Notes: generated by a model not told the origin, from the letters alone. A stretch of 64,000 bases of DNA from Laguncularia racemosa (GCA_037954665.1 JBBMOL010000022.1:6510001-6574000); one strand, 5' to 3'. Positions 23,616-35,274 are shown, numbered from the stretch's first letter. Translations and numbers: made by a program.

Positions 23616-24174
23616 TGTAACGCCCTAAAACCTGAGTCACGTTACTACCTGCCACATATCCTTATCTCACAAAAACACGTTAAGGCTTTGAGTCAACTCT
23701 GGTACACTTTAACCTATAACTTCTATATGAAAGCATTTCATATATCCTCCAAAGTCAAATAATAACTTAAACCATGTCAAACATCTAACACAATAGAAGT
23801 CTTTAAACACAAAAACAACATTCTCAAAAGATACTGTCTATTAAGTTAAATGACATAATTTCCTAAATCTTAGTCACCATAATAATAATGGTAATCTTCG
23901 TCTTCCTCTCTTTATGACTCACCCAAACCTAAGTTATCTTTTGAGTTCTCATTTCCCTTAACATTTGCATCTAAAAAAGGTTTCCTAATGGGTGAGCCAA
24001 TGCTTAGTACGTATAACACAAACACGTACGCATGAACAAACATGAACAAGTGTCACATACGTTATGCAATACTTAAACACAAACAACCATTTCATATGAC
24101 AATTTATGTCTACAAGCAGCAACAAGGTACTCATGACCCCTTAACATGCTCAACACACTGGAACATAATTTAAT

Positions 24175-24350
24175 GATGGGAACTGCCACTACGGGCCCCA
24201 CACCCCACACCCATATCCACTTAATCCTTAAACTTGATGATGGGAACTGCCACTACTGGCCCCACACCCATGCCCACTTAAACCTTAAACTTGGTGATGG
24301 GAACTACCACTACGGGCTCCACACCTATGATCACTTAGCCTCTTAACCAA
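24175..24350. repeat. three tandem copies inside a solo LTR, 64- and 56-bp steps
   Basis: Copies start at 24175, 24239 and 24295 with 'gatgggaactgccactac' or close variants, followed by 'gggccccaca' and 'ccact.aa.ccttaaact'. A single related block ('ggcccgtagtggcagttcc' on the other strand) is present in the LTR at 18089-20060. The repeat was therefore amplified inside this copy's lineage. Confidence 0.9.
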
Positions 24351-24789
24351 CATTCAGCCCAGATCATTTACAAGCATGACTCCACTAAGGACAACGTCAC
24401 ACAAGGATCATTGGGGTGCTCCCTAGGGATCTGCCACTACGGGCCCCTAGGCCGAGCCTAGCACATACAACATACAACTTAATCACTTAAACCAATTCAT
24501 CAATTAAATCAAGTTCCATACATAGACTAACTTAAGCAAGTACACAACAACACGCAAGTTATACATACCTTGAATCCTAGCCTTAAGCATTTCCCAGTCT
24601 TTGACTTAATCTAAATGGAAATTTGTACAATCAACAAGCTCTTCTTAATATTCAATTTAAGATCAATATCATTCTCTTATTTCTCTTAATCCTATTTATT
24701 TATTTTCTCTAGGGCCTTACTAGTTGTGTAGGTTGCATGGAAATTAGTTTAATTTAAATTTAAATGAATATATAATTACTTCATACTTT

Positions 24790-25190
24790 ATTCAACACGG
24801 CCATGTTAGGGACCATGTTGCTCAACACGGCAGGAGCACAACCATGTTAGGAGTCATGCATCTTTCGGTGTAAAACTTAGTTTCAATACGGTTAAAACAC
24901 GACCGTGTTGGGAGGTTGTGTTCTTCTTCATTCAACACAATCTAACACGATTGTGTTTGGAGGCCGTGTTATCCTTGACTCAACATGGTCGAAACATGAC
25001 CGTATTAAGAGGCCGTATATCTCTCGGTGCAACTTTCACACTCAACACGGTCTAAACACGACCGTGTTAGGAGGTCGTGTTACCCTTAACTCAACATGGT
25101 CGAAACACAATTGTATTAGGAGACCGTGTATCTATCGGTGTACCTTTTAATTTTAACATAGTCGAAACACGACCGTGTTGATAGGCCGTG
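24790..25190. repeat. tandem CACG/CGTG module array, about seven units
   Basis: Units of roughly 58 bp each carry a palindrome-like core such as 'aacacgaccgtgtt', followed by 'aggaggccgtgtt' and a spacer with 'ctcggtg'. Cores are seen near 24900, 24945, 25000, 25055, 25112 and 25172. The ORF at 24905-25150 reads through this array and is not a gene. Confidence 0.85.
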
Positions 25191-25737
25191 TTACCCTCAG
25201 CCAATTTCACAAACCCTAATTCCTTTACTCCAAATTCTCCTAAACTTGATTCTCTTTATTCTTAAGCTTAACCAAACCCCTAACACATGTATTATCTCCT
25301 CAATTAACATAATTTAGAATACTTACATTGGACATTCCGCGAATCGAGTTCTTAATCCATGAATTCCTTATTCTTTACATTTACTCTTCACTCAAATTAT
25401 GATGACATGATGTAGCAATAACTTAATTTAATCTCAATTATTTGTCCGTGACTATCTAGTATATCATAGAAATCCTTACCTGGTAATACTGAGTCGAATG
25501 GTAGTGAATTCCTTTTAGTTGCCTTAGGGTTTCTATAGAGAGTGTCTCTCCTTTTTCTTTATAATTTTACTGTGCAAAATGACTAAGAGGATCTCTAGGT
25601 TAGTTCGGGGTTTTTATATTCTTCATGTGAAATGACCCATTCACCCATCATGTAAATACGTTTTTATGTCCTTAGCCTTGGCTTTATGTTATAACATATA
25701 TACTAAAATAAACAAAACTTTCATGTATTACAACCTT

Positions 25738-26540
25738 AAAGTGGATGATCCAATTGAGAAAAATATTGGATGTAGGAGATTGAGAAAACATTTGTTGCCT
25801 TTCAAGTACCTGAAGATAGGAAGGTGAACTATGCTACATTTAAGCTAAAGAGGACTATAGCGAAATGGTGGGCATTAGTTCCTAAACTGGCCGGAGAATG
25901 TATAAACTGGATGGTGCTTAAGGAACTACTCTATCAGAGGTACTTCCCTAGTAGTTCTAAAGACAAAATGGAAAATGAGTACTATAACTATGAACAAGGG
26001 AGGAGGATAGTGGAAGAATACGAAATAGAACTGAATCACCTAACTCAATTCCTACCTGAAATAGTCCATGTTGATGATAGATCTAAAGCAAGATGGTTTT
26101 TGAGGGGATTGGAGCTAAGTCTCTAACATAAGGTTAGGGGCTTTCAATTAACCACATATGTTGAAGCGGTCGACAAAGCCAAGTACTTAGAATAAAGTAG
26201 AAGAAGGATAAAGGAATAGAGGAACTACTAAGCAAGGATCTCTTTGGGTAAGAGACCTGCCTCGAGTGTAATTAAGCAAGATAAAGGCAAGAGACCCCAT
26301 ATGTTCTAAGGCAAATCTCAGGTTACTATAACTCCTTCTCTACAAATTAAACCAGTTCCTTTGGCACTTCTTGCAACAGCACCTACCATTAAAGGCTTCA
26401 AGTGTTATAGGCCCCATGAATTAAAAGAATGCAGATGGCCAAAGGGTATATGTTTCTCTTATGGGAAGACAGGACATATTAGCAAGCACTGCAATAAAAG
26501 TTCAACTCCATTAGTATTTTATCATGTGTGTAAGTAGAGG
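25738..26540 (+). pseudogene. chromovirus gag with zinc knuckle, decayed
   Basis: Translation gives EIEKTFVAFQVPEDRKVNYA, then an open 100-residue stretch (25824-26126): KRTIAKWWALVPKLAGECINW, LYQRYFPSSSKDKMENEYYN, EYEIELNHLTQFLPE and KARWFLRGLELSL. This is the Retrotrans_gag core of Tekay/Del elements. A knuckle with C-F-S-Y-G-K-T-G-H-I-S-K-H-C lies at about 26454-26495. Stops follow both the gag core and the knuckle. Confidence 0.88.
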
Positions 26541-27110
26541 AGACTTAAGGTAGCTGATTGTCCTTAGGGGCAAATAGGAAATTAGATAGCCCTTGCTTAA
26601 CAGGCAACAAGAACTCCAGCAACGACATAAGCTGGTAAACCATAGGCAAGGGTGCCTAGATAGTAGGTTACCACTAAAGCATTCATGATTCAATAGTAGC
26701 AGCACTAGGACCTCCCTAATGTAGACACCATTGCAGGTATGCTTTAAATACACGCCTGCAATACTTATGTGTTATTTGATACTAGTGCTTCTATTTCCTG
26801 TGTGTTTAAATCATTTGTGCATGAATGTGAATTGGTAATTGAATGTATGGATGAGATTGGTTAATAGTACTCTTTTAGGAGTTAAAGGGAAGATGGATAG
26901 ATTCTACAAAAGAGTAAGAATAGAAATATAGGGTAAGGTGATGCTAGTAAATCTCTTGATACTGGAGATGATGGAGTTTGACATTATATTGAGAGTCAAT
27001 TAGTTGTTAAAATACTATGCCACCATTAACTATTAACATGGTGGTACATTTTAACATAGCCAAGGAAAATTATTTTAAGTAGAAGTTGAAAGCTTAGAGA
27101 ACAACAAGAT
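26541..27110 (+). pseudogene. chromovirus protease region, decayed
   Basis: A retropepsin box appears near 26755-26795 as NTYVLFDTSASIS, in which D-T-S-A-S replaces the usual D-T/S-G-A-S; a Gly-to-Ser change at the catalytic loop should inactivate it. A FDIILRV-like flap stretch is near 26975. Frames are heavily broken. Confidence 0.65.
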
Positions 27111-28040
27111 TACCCACTTATGAGTTGTGGAGAAAGAATATGTTAATAGCTATGACTGCTGAAGTTAGTGAAGAAATGAAACTAGAAATGGTGCCAGTAC
27201 TGAGGAAATTTCCAAATGTATTTTTAGAAGACTTTTCTAGTTTACTCCTAGCTAGGGAGATCGAGTTCAGCATTAATTTAGTACAGGGTATTGTACCAAT
27301 ATCAAAACCAATAGATAGGATAGAGCTAATTGAATTAGAAGAGTTGAGAAAATAGTTAAAAGACCTACAAGATAAGAGTTTTATAAGACCTAGTATATCT
27401 CCTTAGGGTGCACCAGTCCTTTTTTCAAGAATAAGGATGGAAGTGTAAGATTGTGCATCGACTATAGAGAGTTGAACCAAGTCACCATCAAGAACAAATA
27501 TTCTCTTCCTATGATAGATGACCTATTTAACTAGCTTCAAGGAGCTTAGGTATTCTCTAAAATAGACCTAAGATTAGGATACCACTAGCAGATAATTAAG
27601 GAAGAAGACATATGAAAGACAACTTCCAGGACCTGATATAGGCACTTTAAATTTTTGGTATTACCTTTCAGGTTGACTAATGCACCTACAGCATTTTTGA
27701 ACTTAATGAATAGGGTGTTCAAGGATTTCTTGGATGAATTTGTAATCGTCTTTATAAACAATATTTTAATATATTCCAGGAGCAATGAAGAACATTTGAG
27801 ATTGGTGTTGGATAGGTTACAAAAAGGAAAACTATATGCTAAATTCAAGAAATGTGAATTATGGTTGGAGCAGGTAGTTTTCTTGGGTCATGTAATTAAT
27901 AGATGGAATATCTATAGACCTAAAAAAGGTGAGAGATGTAGTAAAATGACCCCGACTGAAGATAATAATAGATATAAGAAACATCTTGGGTCTTGCAGGT
28001 TATTATAGAAGATTTGTTGAGGGATTTTCTAAGATAGCAA
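27111..28040 (+). pseudogene. chromovirus reverse transcriptase, decayed
   Basis: The open piece 27125-27355 holds VLRKFPNVFLEDFSSLL and EFSINLVQGIVPISKP (compare P-x-x-x-F-x-x-E-L and I-D-L-x-P-G-x-x-P-I-S). The open piece 27655-28008 holds VLPFRLTNAPTAFLNLMN, FLDEFVIVFINNILIYS and VVFLGHVI. The catalytic box is F-I-N-N instead of F-I-D-D, so both active-site aspartates are changed. Between the pieces, G-A-P-V-L and the RT thumb are recognisable with stops. Confidence 0.88.
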
Positions 28041-28600
28041 CTCTTCTCACTAGAATAACATAAAAGAAGTTAAGATTCAAGTGGGATGATAGATGTAAAG
28101 CTAGTTTCTAAACACTCAAAGTGAAGCTTGTGTTAGCACCAATTTTAGCATTACTCAAGAGTGGGAGAAGAATTTATTATTTATAGTGATGCCTCAACCT
28201 AAGGGTTAAGATGTGTTTTGATGTAAGGCAGGCAAGTTATAGCATATGTATCCTAGCAATTGAAGTCATATGAGAAAAATTACCCAACTCATGACTTGGA
28301 GTTGGCGGCAGTGCTACTAGTCCTAAAATTGTGGAGGCATAGCTTATATGGAGAGAGATACAAGATTTTTACTGATCATAGGAACCTAAAATACATGTTC
28401 ACATAGAAGGAGCTGAACATGTGCCAAAGGAGATGGTTGGAATTGATTAAGGATTATGAACTTGAAATCTATTACCATCTAGGAAAAATCAATGTGATGG
28501 CAAATACCCTTAGTAGAAAGAAACAGGGTAATGTTGCTACCTTCATCACTTCATAGTAAAAGTTGTTAGATGACATGCATAAGCTAGAATTGGATATTTT
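28041..28600 (+). pseudogene. chromovirus RNase H, decayed
   Basis: Broken-frame pieces resemble the Gypsy RNase H: 'YDAS'-like YSDAST near 28178, Q-x-x-P-T-H-D-L-E-L near 28280-28305, TDHRNLKYMF near 28374-28400 and RRWLELIKDYELEI near 28425-28475. The order is correct between RT and integrase. Stops are frequent. Confidence 0.75.
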
Positions 28601-29640
28601 AATTCAAGAAGTGAGAGCAAAGATTGCCACTTTACCTACACAACCAACTTTAGTGGATAGAATTAAGACTACTCAAGTAAAAGATGGGGACATTCTAGAA
28701 ATCATGAATAGATTGGAATAAGGCAAGGCTCTTGAATTTAATATTGACTCGGATGGGGTTTTAAGGTATGGAAAGTGATTATGCATGCCAAGGGATGTAG
28801 AATTGAAGAAAGAAATAATGAAAGAGGCACACTACTCAACTCATACAATCTATCCTAAAAGTACCAAAATATACAAGGACTTGAAGAGTCACTACTAGTA
28901 AAGAACATGAAAAGGGAGATAGTTGAGTGTGTAGCAAAATGCCCTACTTGTCAGCAGATTAGAATTGAACATTAGAGGCTAGTAGGAGAATTACAGCCTC
29001 TTCTAGTACTAGAGTAAAAATGGGAGCACATGACAATGGATTTTGTTATGGCCCTCCCAAATAATAAAGAGAAGCAAGATGCAGCTTAGGTAATAGTAGA
29101 CTAGCTAACTAAGTCTGCTCACTTTATACCTAATAGAGTGGGATACAAACTCGAGAAATTAGCCTAGATATATATACAAAAGATAGTAAGATTACATAAA
29201 GTGCTAGTAACCATGATCTCCGATAGAGATACATGGTTTGTAAAAAAATTTTAAAATAGCTTACATAAAGCTTTAGGCACAAAACTGCAATTCAGCATTG
29301 CATTCCACTCTCAAACAAATGGACAATATGAGAGGACCATTCAGATTCTAGAAGATTTGCTTAGAGCCTATGCAATAGACTTTAGAGGTAACTAGAATGA
29401 GCACATACCTTTAATTAAGTTTATTTATAACAATAACTATTAGACGACCATCTAAATAGCTCCTTATGAGGCTCTATATGAAAGAAAATGCATATCCCCA
29501 CCACACTGAAATGAAGTAGGGGAAAGATAGATGCTGGAACCAAAATTGGTCTAAGAGGTAGTAGACAAGGTAAATTTGATAAGGTAAAGAATATAAACCG
29601 CTCAAAGCTAACAAAAGAGTTATGCTAATAAGAGAAGATA
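28601..29640 (+). pseudogene. chromovirus integrase, decayed
   Basis: The zinc-binding HHCC part is seen as C-P-T-C-Q-Q near 28940-28960. The catalytic core shows MDFVMALPN near 29035, then SAHFIPNRVGYKLEKLA, VLVTMISDRD, LGTKLQFSIAFHSQTNGQYE and APYEALYERKC. The H-x-Q-T-D/N-G-Q block is kept. Single-codon stops interrupt the frame at several sites. Integrase would insert the cDNA. Confidence 0.88.
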
Positions 29641-29644
29641 CCCC

Positions 29645-30117
29645 TTGGAATTTCAAGTAGGAGATAAAGTACTATTGAAAGTTTCTCCAACTAAATGGGT
29701 GATTGGGTTTAGTTTAAAAGGGAAGTTGAATTCGAGATATATGGGCCTATTTGAAATTTTAGAAAGAGTGAGTATTGTGGCTTACAAGTTGGCTCTCCCA
29801 CTATGTTTAGTTGGAGCACATAATTATTTTATGTATTGATGTTGAGAAAGTTTGTCCAAAACCTGGATCAAATAGTGGCTTTAGAGCCTTTGAATGTACA
29901 GCCAACTTGTCCTCTATTAAAAGACCGGTCAACATTATGGATGTCAAAGAACAAGTGTTAAAATGGAGAGTGAATTCCTACATCAAAGTACAATGGACAA
30001 ATCAAATTGATCGTGAAGTGACATGGGCATCAAAAGATGATATGCAGAAGAAATATCTAAAACTCTTCCAAAATCAGGTAACTTTTGAAGAAAAAAGTCT
30101 TTATAAGGGGAAGAGAA
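29645..30117 (+). pseudogene. integrase C-terminus with chromodomain-like tail
   Basis: 29645-29839 carries FQVGDKVLLKVSPTKWVIGF, LNSRYMGLFEILERVSIVAYKLALP, the GPY/F module that follows integrase in chromoviruses. 29811-30122 (different frame) carries DVKEQVLKWRVNSYIKVQWTNQ and EVTWASKDDMQKKYLKLF, matching the short C-terminal chromodomain that directs insertion toward marked chromatin in this lineage. A frameshift separates the two. The purine-rich tract before the 3' LTR lies at its end. Confidence 0.85.
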
Positions 30118-31967
30118 TATAAATACCTGGAAAATATAATTCAATTAATATTTATTATAAAATAAAGTCAAGGTCAAAAGTGTGATTTTTATAAGATATA
30201 GAGAGTAATTTGGTCATTTCATAAAAAGGGTATATATACCCTAGCTTAACCTAACGCTCCTCTCTTTACCATTTTCATAATAGTAAACAAGATATACTCT
30301 AAAGAACTCGAGCGATTTAACAATCAACTGGAAGGTCTAATCCGATTGCATCAAGTAAGGGTTTATATGACCAAATCACTACTCCTGATTATAGAATTGG
30401 GGATTTAACTAACTTCTATTACATGATTCATAGAATTCAGATCAAGGAAAGGGGAAGAACAAGCAAGGCATCGAATGATTAAGTATTTAAAATGCTCACT
30501 GAATCAAGTAAGTTTACTAATCCGCATAATGCATTAGGAATTTAAAAATTTTAAGATTCAATTGGGCTTAAGATCAAAGGAATCAAACTTAGGAATGAAT
30601 TGGAAAAGAGGAAAAACAATTTGTGTAGAGTAGTGCAGTACACGATGAAGTACACGCCTGTGTACTTGCCCATGTAGAATTGCGCACTATCTACAAAAGG
30701 TATACAGATGAAGGACATGCCCGTGTACTTTGGTGTGTCAAATTATGGAAATACATAGAAAGGTATATGACCAACTACACGATTGTGTACTTAGGTGTGC
30801 TAAAATATCAAAATACACAAAATGATACATAGCCACTTTATACGACCGTATATCTAGCCATGCCAAAGTATATGGCTTAAAGTATAACCGTGTACTTAGA
30901 GATAACCTAAACAATTAAAATAACCTTAGAAATTTTGGTAGAGTAAGAGAAGTAATCTGATAACCATTAAGTGAATAGAAGTGAGTAACTTAGAGTATTC
31001 CAAATTAGTACTAAGAACAAATTATTGTTGTTTTGACAAATTACAAATTAGCTTTTAAGTTTAAGACCTAATGTGCTTAAGACTAAGATTCTAAGTACGT
31101 GTAACTTTGGTTGTTTTTTATGATTGTTATAATAGTAGTAAAATGGATTAAGATATAATAGATTGGATTAAACTGCTTATTGTTGATTGTGCTTGGCTCG
31201 GCCTAGAGGCTTGTGATAGATCCCTAGGGGGGTACCCTAATAATCCTTGTGTGAAGCTATCCCTAATGGAGTCATGCTTAGAAATGATCTAAGTAGGTTT
31301 AAGTTTAAGTACTCATGGGTCTTGGGCCCTATAGTGATAATTTCCAAAACTATATTATATATTAAGTATCTATATATGTTTGGTAGGCTCATAAGTACTC
31401 CATTAGTGTTATGTGAACTTAAGTGAATTAATAACCTATTGTATGATGTTTAGTGTCTTCATCAATGTATGTGATTCAATTCATGCTTGTTCATGCATGT
31501 GTGTTTACTAGTTATATGTACTAGGCATTTCTTACCCCTCAAGGATATTTTTTAAATGCAGGCACAAATGAATGCACTAACTAAGATGAGGACCTAGGGT
31601 CAAATGTACAAGAGAGGGAGGAAGAAATTTTCTTTTATTATTATGGTGATTAAGTGAAGATAGAAATTTGAGTTCTTTACATGTAATAATGATGAATTTC
31701 TTTAGAAGATAATAGACTAGTGAATTCTATAAGTTCAATTATTTTAGACTTTGATCATGAATAAGCTATTAAGATTGTTTTAAGAGTTTGAAGATTGAAA
31801 TGGGATGTACTTGTATTATGTTGAAAATTTGGGATTTATGTGATTGTGGTGTACAAAAAATAAAATACAAGGTTAAATGGTATCAAAGTAGAGTTGAGAG
31901 CCTAACATGTCCTTGTATGGTAAATACATGTGGCGAGTAGTAGTGCCCCAAGTTCTAGGGTGCTACA
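30118..31967 (+). mobile_element. 3' LTR of the Tekay-like element
   Basis: Starts TATAAATACC (TG mutated to TA), has a TATA box (30230-30238) with CCCTAG after it and CACG/CGTG modules near 30640-30890, and ends GCTACA. It pairs with 21156-23011. The base differences across the pair point to an old insertion. Confidence 0.9.
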
Positions 31968-31972
31968 TCTTG
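31968..31972. repeat. target-site duplication of the Tekay-like element (right)
   Basis: TCTTG, identical to 21151-21155. Confidence 0.9.
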
Positions 31973-33087
31973 TGAGTCAATCCTCTCATCTAGCACTACA
32001 TGCTAGAGATCTAATCTTCCACGCTAAGGTATTCTACTATTTGATAATCAATCAAAAATACAAACACTAATCTAGTCAGTCTCACAATCCCTATACCTAG
32101 ATTATGTAGATCTACCTATTACAATAACACTACCCTACCTCACACTCCCTAACTAGGAATATACAGGTCTTTAAAGTAACCTCAAAATCCTTTCCCAAAT
32201 AGTCTCATAGTCCTCTCAAGAAAGATTAACTTACTCAAGGATTACAATAAAACTTCCTCACAATTTTAGCATAAAACTCCAATAAATAGAATAAATATAA
32301 TTGCACAATATCGATAAGCATTTTTTCTTTTCTTTGTCTCTTATTATTGTTTTTTCCTACCTCCATATAGCTCTTTATATAGCCAATCTTAATATCATAT
32401 TCATAAAGCTTTCCTTTTTCTTTATGAATGTCATATGGTAATGGTAGTGGTAATCCTTTTACATGAATAGCTCTTTTATTCTTCCTCGTATCTCCAACAT
32501 TTGCTTCCATAAATATCTCCTTGTCCATTGTAACCAGTTATTGCATATTAATGCATTCTAAATCCTTCTAAACTTGTCTCCTAAAGTTATGAAATTCTTG
32601 GTATCTTTACAAATGTGAGATGTCCATAAAAACTTTGTCATAAATGCTTAGTTAAATGTATTACCTAAATACATTTAACTTGTAGTGCTAGGCCTTTAAT
32701 AATAATGTCACTCCTACTTTGCATCTAACTTTACTTTTATAAACTGTGTTACTTTTAGAGTTTCTCTTGCTTATGGTTCCAATTATTATTATTATTATTT
32801 TTACTACTACTTGCTTTCAATTACTTTCATAGCTTCCGATTGCTTTCATATAGGTTCTAACTAAATTTATGGTTTCCAACTTATGTCGATTTAGCTTACT
32901 TCTACTCTTCCCATGAAGCTTCCAACTGCTTATCCTTCTAACTTTTATTAGCTATTACCCCATTTCTTACTATGACTTCAGTTTATAGTAATATTCTTAT
33001 ATCTTTAATTGCACACTAAATAAATCTATTAGTAAACTTAACATGATGTTTTGTTATCATGAAAACATATTTAAGATAAACGCAACA

Positions 33088-33785
33088 ACACCAATCCACT
33101 TCATTCTAAGTCAGCCTCCTGAATTTAAGATATGAGTCACACTCCATCAATTCAATAAGGCAATGATTTGTCTTCTTTCTAGAAGTTGTATGAGTTAAAT
33201 TACTCCAAAAGTCTTAAGATATGTAGAAATTTATGTGTTTTTCTTTGTAAGCATGTAAAGACAAATCAAAGGGCTTTAAATTTCATTTCTTAGTGTTATA
33301 ATGGTGAGTATAATTCACATAAAAATATATTGTGTAAGAATTGCATGGAAATTGGCACTATTTCAATAGTATATTTTTGTTAGGTGGTTCCTTGGTTCTA
33401 ATCTTTTGAATGGCTTCTTTTGGTTCATTGTATGGACCAAGAATATTTTCATCTAAATTACATTGTTCGCTATGAGAATTTGATGAGCCTTTAAGGTAAC
33501 ATGATTGAAAATATAATTGGAGAAGATTTATTTATTTATTTATTTTGAATTTGATTACTCATTAGGATTTCAAGCAAATAGAAGTTAAAACTTAGGAGTC
33601 ATAAAGTCAGTTTATTTATGGACAATGTTGTAGCGAATACCTGAATTTTAGGTTTTTCTCTTTTTTTTTTCTGCATAGTTGTATGTGATCAAAATTTACA
33701 CTTCAGTTTAAAGTTGCTAGATATTAGACTTAATCAAATTTTGGTTTGTCAAGTTAATTGTTTCCACCATCATTAGAAAGATATT
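33088..33785. other. rest of the 410-bp repeat, then unassigned DNA
   Basis: Up to about 33165 the sequence continues tandem-repeat copy 2 ('gatatgagtcacactccatcaatt'). Beyond that no gene or known element is recognised. A T-rich run lies at 33658-33671. Confidence 0.5.
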
Positions 33786-35162
33786 TGATAAGTGCTCAAT
33801 TATATATATATATATATATATATATATTAAGTGAGATTTAACATGTTTTCCCCTGATTTTGACATGTTTTTGAAGAATTTAAATTTTATTTGAATAATAT
33901 TTTGATTTTAGGGCTTTAATAAATAGTGGAATGAAAAAAGAAGAAAAAGAATCCAATTTTACTCAATTTAGAGCTACATTAAAGAAGTTATGAAGGTTTG
34001 AAGTTAGACATGACCTGACATTACCATGTCTAGGTCTTGCTGACGGTGAAGCTTCACAAATTTAGACATGACCTAGACACAACCATGTCTAAAGGTCATG
34101 TATCTTTCTAATCTAACAAATTTAGACACGACCGTGTCTAAGCCATGTTTGCCAGAACATCAATTATTACACGAATTTGAGCTATAAAGTAGACATGACC
34201 CGAAGCACGATCGTATTGGACAGTGTGTTGACTCCAAAACACAGTTTCTGACATGAATTATATAAATAGAAGAGAACCTTACATAGATGACAATTAGACT
34301 GTATTTGTTTCTATTGTTCTAGGGTTTTGAGAGGAAAAGTCAACTACTTCCTTTAACTTGAAGAATTTAGGGTTTTTACTTGTTTTTATTGATTTCCTTG
34401 ATGATGCATGTCATTGCATCATTGATGAATTCAATTTCTGACATGTTTAGCACTTAATTCCATTAGTATTTAGACTTTTCTAACCTAGGTTTATCATGTA
34501 ACTTGAGATTTTCTTGTAATATTCAATGAATTCTTATGCTTAATAATTCATGCATGTGTTCTTTATTTTGATTGGTTTAATATTGCTAGCATATTAACCC
34601 ATCTATTTGATATTGTATATTGAGATTGAGAAATCTAATATATAATTAGATCTTGCATGTGTGAAGAGGATTGATGTAATCTTAGAGATAAGTTACATGG
34701 TTCTTCCGACATTATTTGATTTAGTTACGAAAATTTGTCCTTGTTAACACAATCTTTTAATTAGCTATTGTGAAGAGATTCAAATAGGTAATTTTAAGAT
34801 TAGGGTTTAACAAGCTTGAGAAATTTATTAGACTAAATTAAGGATTCCTTCGGTTAATGAATTGCAAGATGAAATTGAGTAAGTTTCATTAATGTCACAT
34901 AATAATACCTAGGGGATGTAATATCTTGATATTAGTTTTATCGACTTGAAGTTAATTTTAATTTGAATTGTTCTTCCATCTATCAACAAAATCTTGGTTT
35001 TTTATTTAGTATTTCATTATAGGCTTTAATAATCTAATTCCATAATTATCGATTAGATAATAGAGTGATTATTAGTATTGGTACTCAAAATCTCTATGGG
35101 AAGATATCCATATTTTTATAAACTATATTACAAAATTTGATAGGCACACTTGTCTTACATCA
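33786..35162 (+). mobile_element. 5' LTR of element A (Athila-like Gypsy), 1377 bp
   Basis: Starts TGATAAGTGCTCAA, a very common plant Gypsy LTR start, followed by a long (TA)n run (33802-33828). It carries CACG/CGTG-like modules near 34010-34230, a TATA-like 'tatataaatagaag' near 34260, and ends 'ttacatca'. A tRNA-Asp-type primer site follows 6 bases later. The 3' partner is not in the window. Confidence 0.8.
33802..33828. repeat. (TA)n microsatellite
   Basis: Uninterrupted TA run near the 5' end of the LTR of element A. Confidence 0.95.
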
Positions 35163-35168
35163 AGTTTT

Positions 35169-35186
35169 TGGCACCATTGTTAGGGA
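35169..35186 (+). promoter_or_regulatory. primer-binding site (tRNA-Asp type, decayed)
   Basis: Reads TGGCACCATTGTTAGGGA. The family form is TGGCGCCGTTGCCGGGGA, complementary to tRNA-Asp; all the differences are C-to-T or G-to-A transitions. It fixes the 5' LTR end at 35162. Confidence 0.85.
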
Positions 35187-35274
35187 TTTTGATATTAAGA
35201 ACACTGGTTACTTTATTAATTTAACCATTTTTTTCTTGCTTTTGCTTTATTCTTATTTTTTTTTTTGGTAGTGC

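Larger units (their letters stand above)
23616..25732 (-). mobile_element. solo LTR (2117 bp), Tekay/Del-like, minus orientation
   Basis: Plus-strand ends are TGTAACGCCC and GTATTACA, so on the minus strand it starts TGTAATAC and ends GCGTTACA, like the solo LTR at 18089-20060. An exact ACCTT duplication flanks it. A TATA-like 'atataaaaacccc' lies near 25606-25618 (minus). It carries an internal 64/56-bp repeat (24175-24350) and about seven tandem CACG/CGTG modules (24790-25190). Gag continues on its right side, so it is an insertion into the Tekay-like element and a relative of its host. Confidence 0.92.
21156..31967 (+). mobile_element. Tekay/Del-like Gypsy chromovirus, both LTRs, 10.8 kb
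   Basis: The 5' LTR (21156-23011) and 3' LTR (30118-31967) are flanked by the exact duplication TCTTG. A tRNA-iMet-type primer site follows the 5' LTR, and a purine-rich tract (about 30104-30117) precedes the 3' LTR. The interior reads gag, zinc knuckle, protease, RT, RNase H, integrase and a chromodomain-like tail on the plus strand. A 2117-bp solo LTR interrupts the interior at 23616-25732; without it and its duplicated target the element is about 8.7 kb. Many stops show that it is inactive. Confidence 0.93.
20918..33087 (+). mobile_element. Copia-like solo LTR, split by a later Gypsy insertion
   Basis: The LTR occupies 20918-21155 and 31973-33087, about 1.35 kb once the insertion is removed. 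It starts TGTTGGTCCCAG and carries 'caagaagagggggtgaattg', a phrase common near the 5' end of plant SIRE-type Copia LTRs. It has a TATA-like 'ctttatatagcc' near 32371 and ends GCAACA. Flanking 5-mers are ACACT (20913-20917) and ACACC (33088-33092). The tandem repeat continues on both sides, which confirms insertion. No internal region is present. Confidence 0.65.

Noticed and set aside
24146..24346. 66-codon ORF with T-H-T-H-like repeats
   Set aside because: It is the translation of the three-copy 64/56-bp DNA repeat in the same LTR.
24905..25150. 81-codon plus-strand ORF with repeated C-x-x-R-x-x-x-x-S-T-W-S-K-H-like units, looking like a repeat protein
   Set aside because: It reads straight through the CACG/CGTG tandem array of a solo LTR. 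The peptide repeat is a by-product of the DNA repeat.
32235..32528. 97-codon minus-strand ORF rich in Lys as a gene
   Set aside because: It lies wholly within the Copia-like solo LTR, carries no domain and runs antisense to the LTR's promoter-like site.
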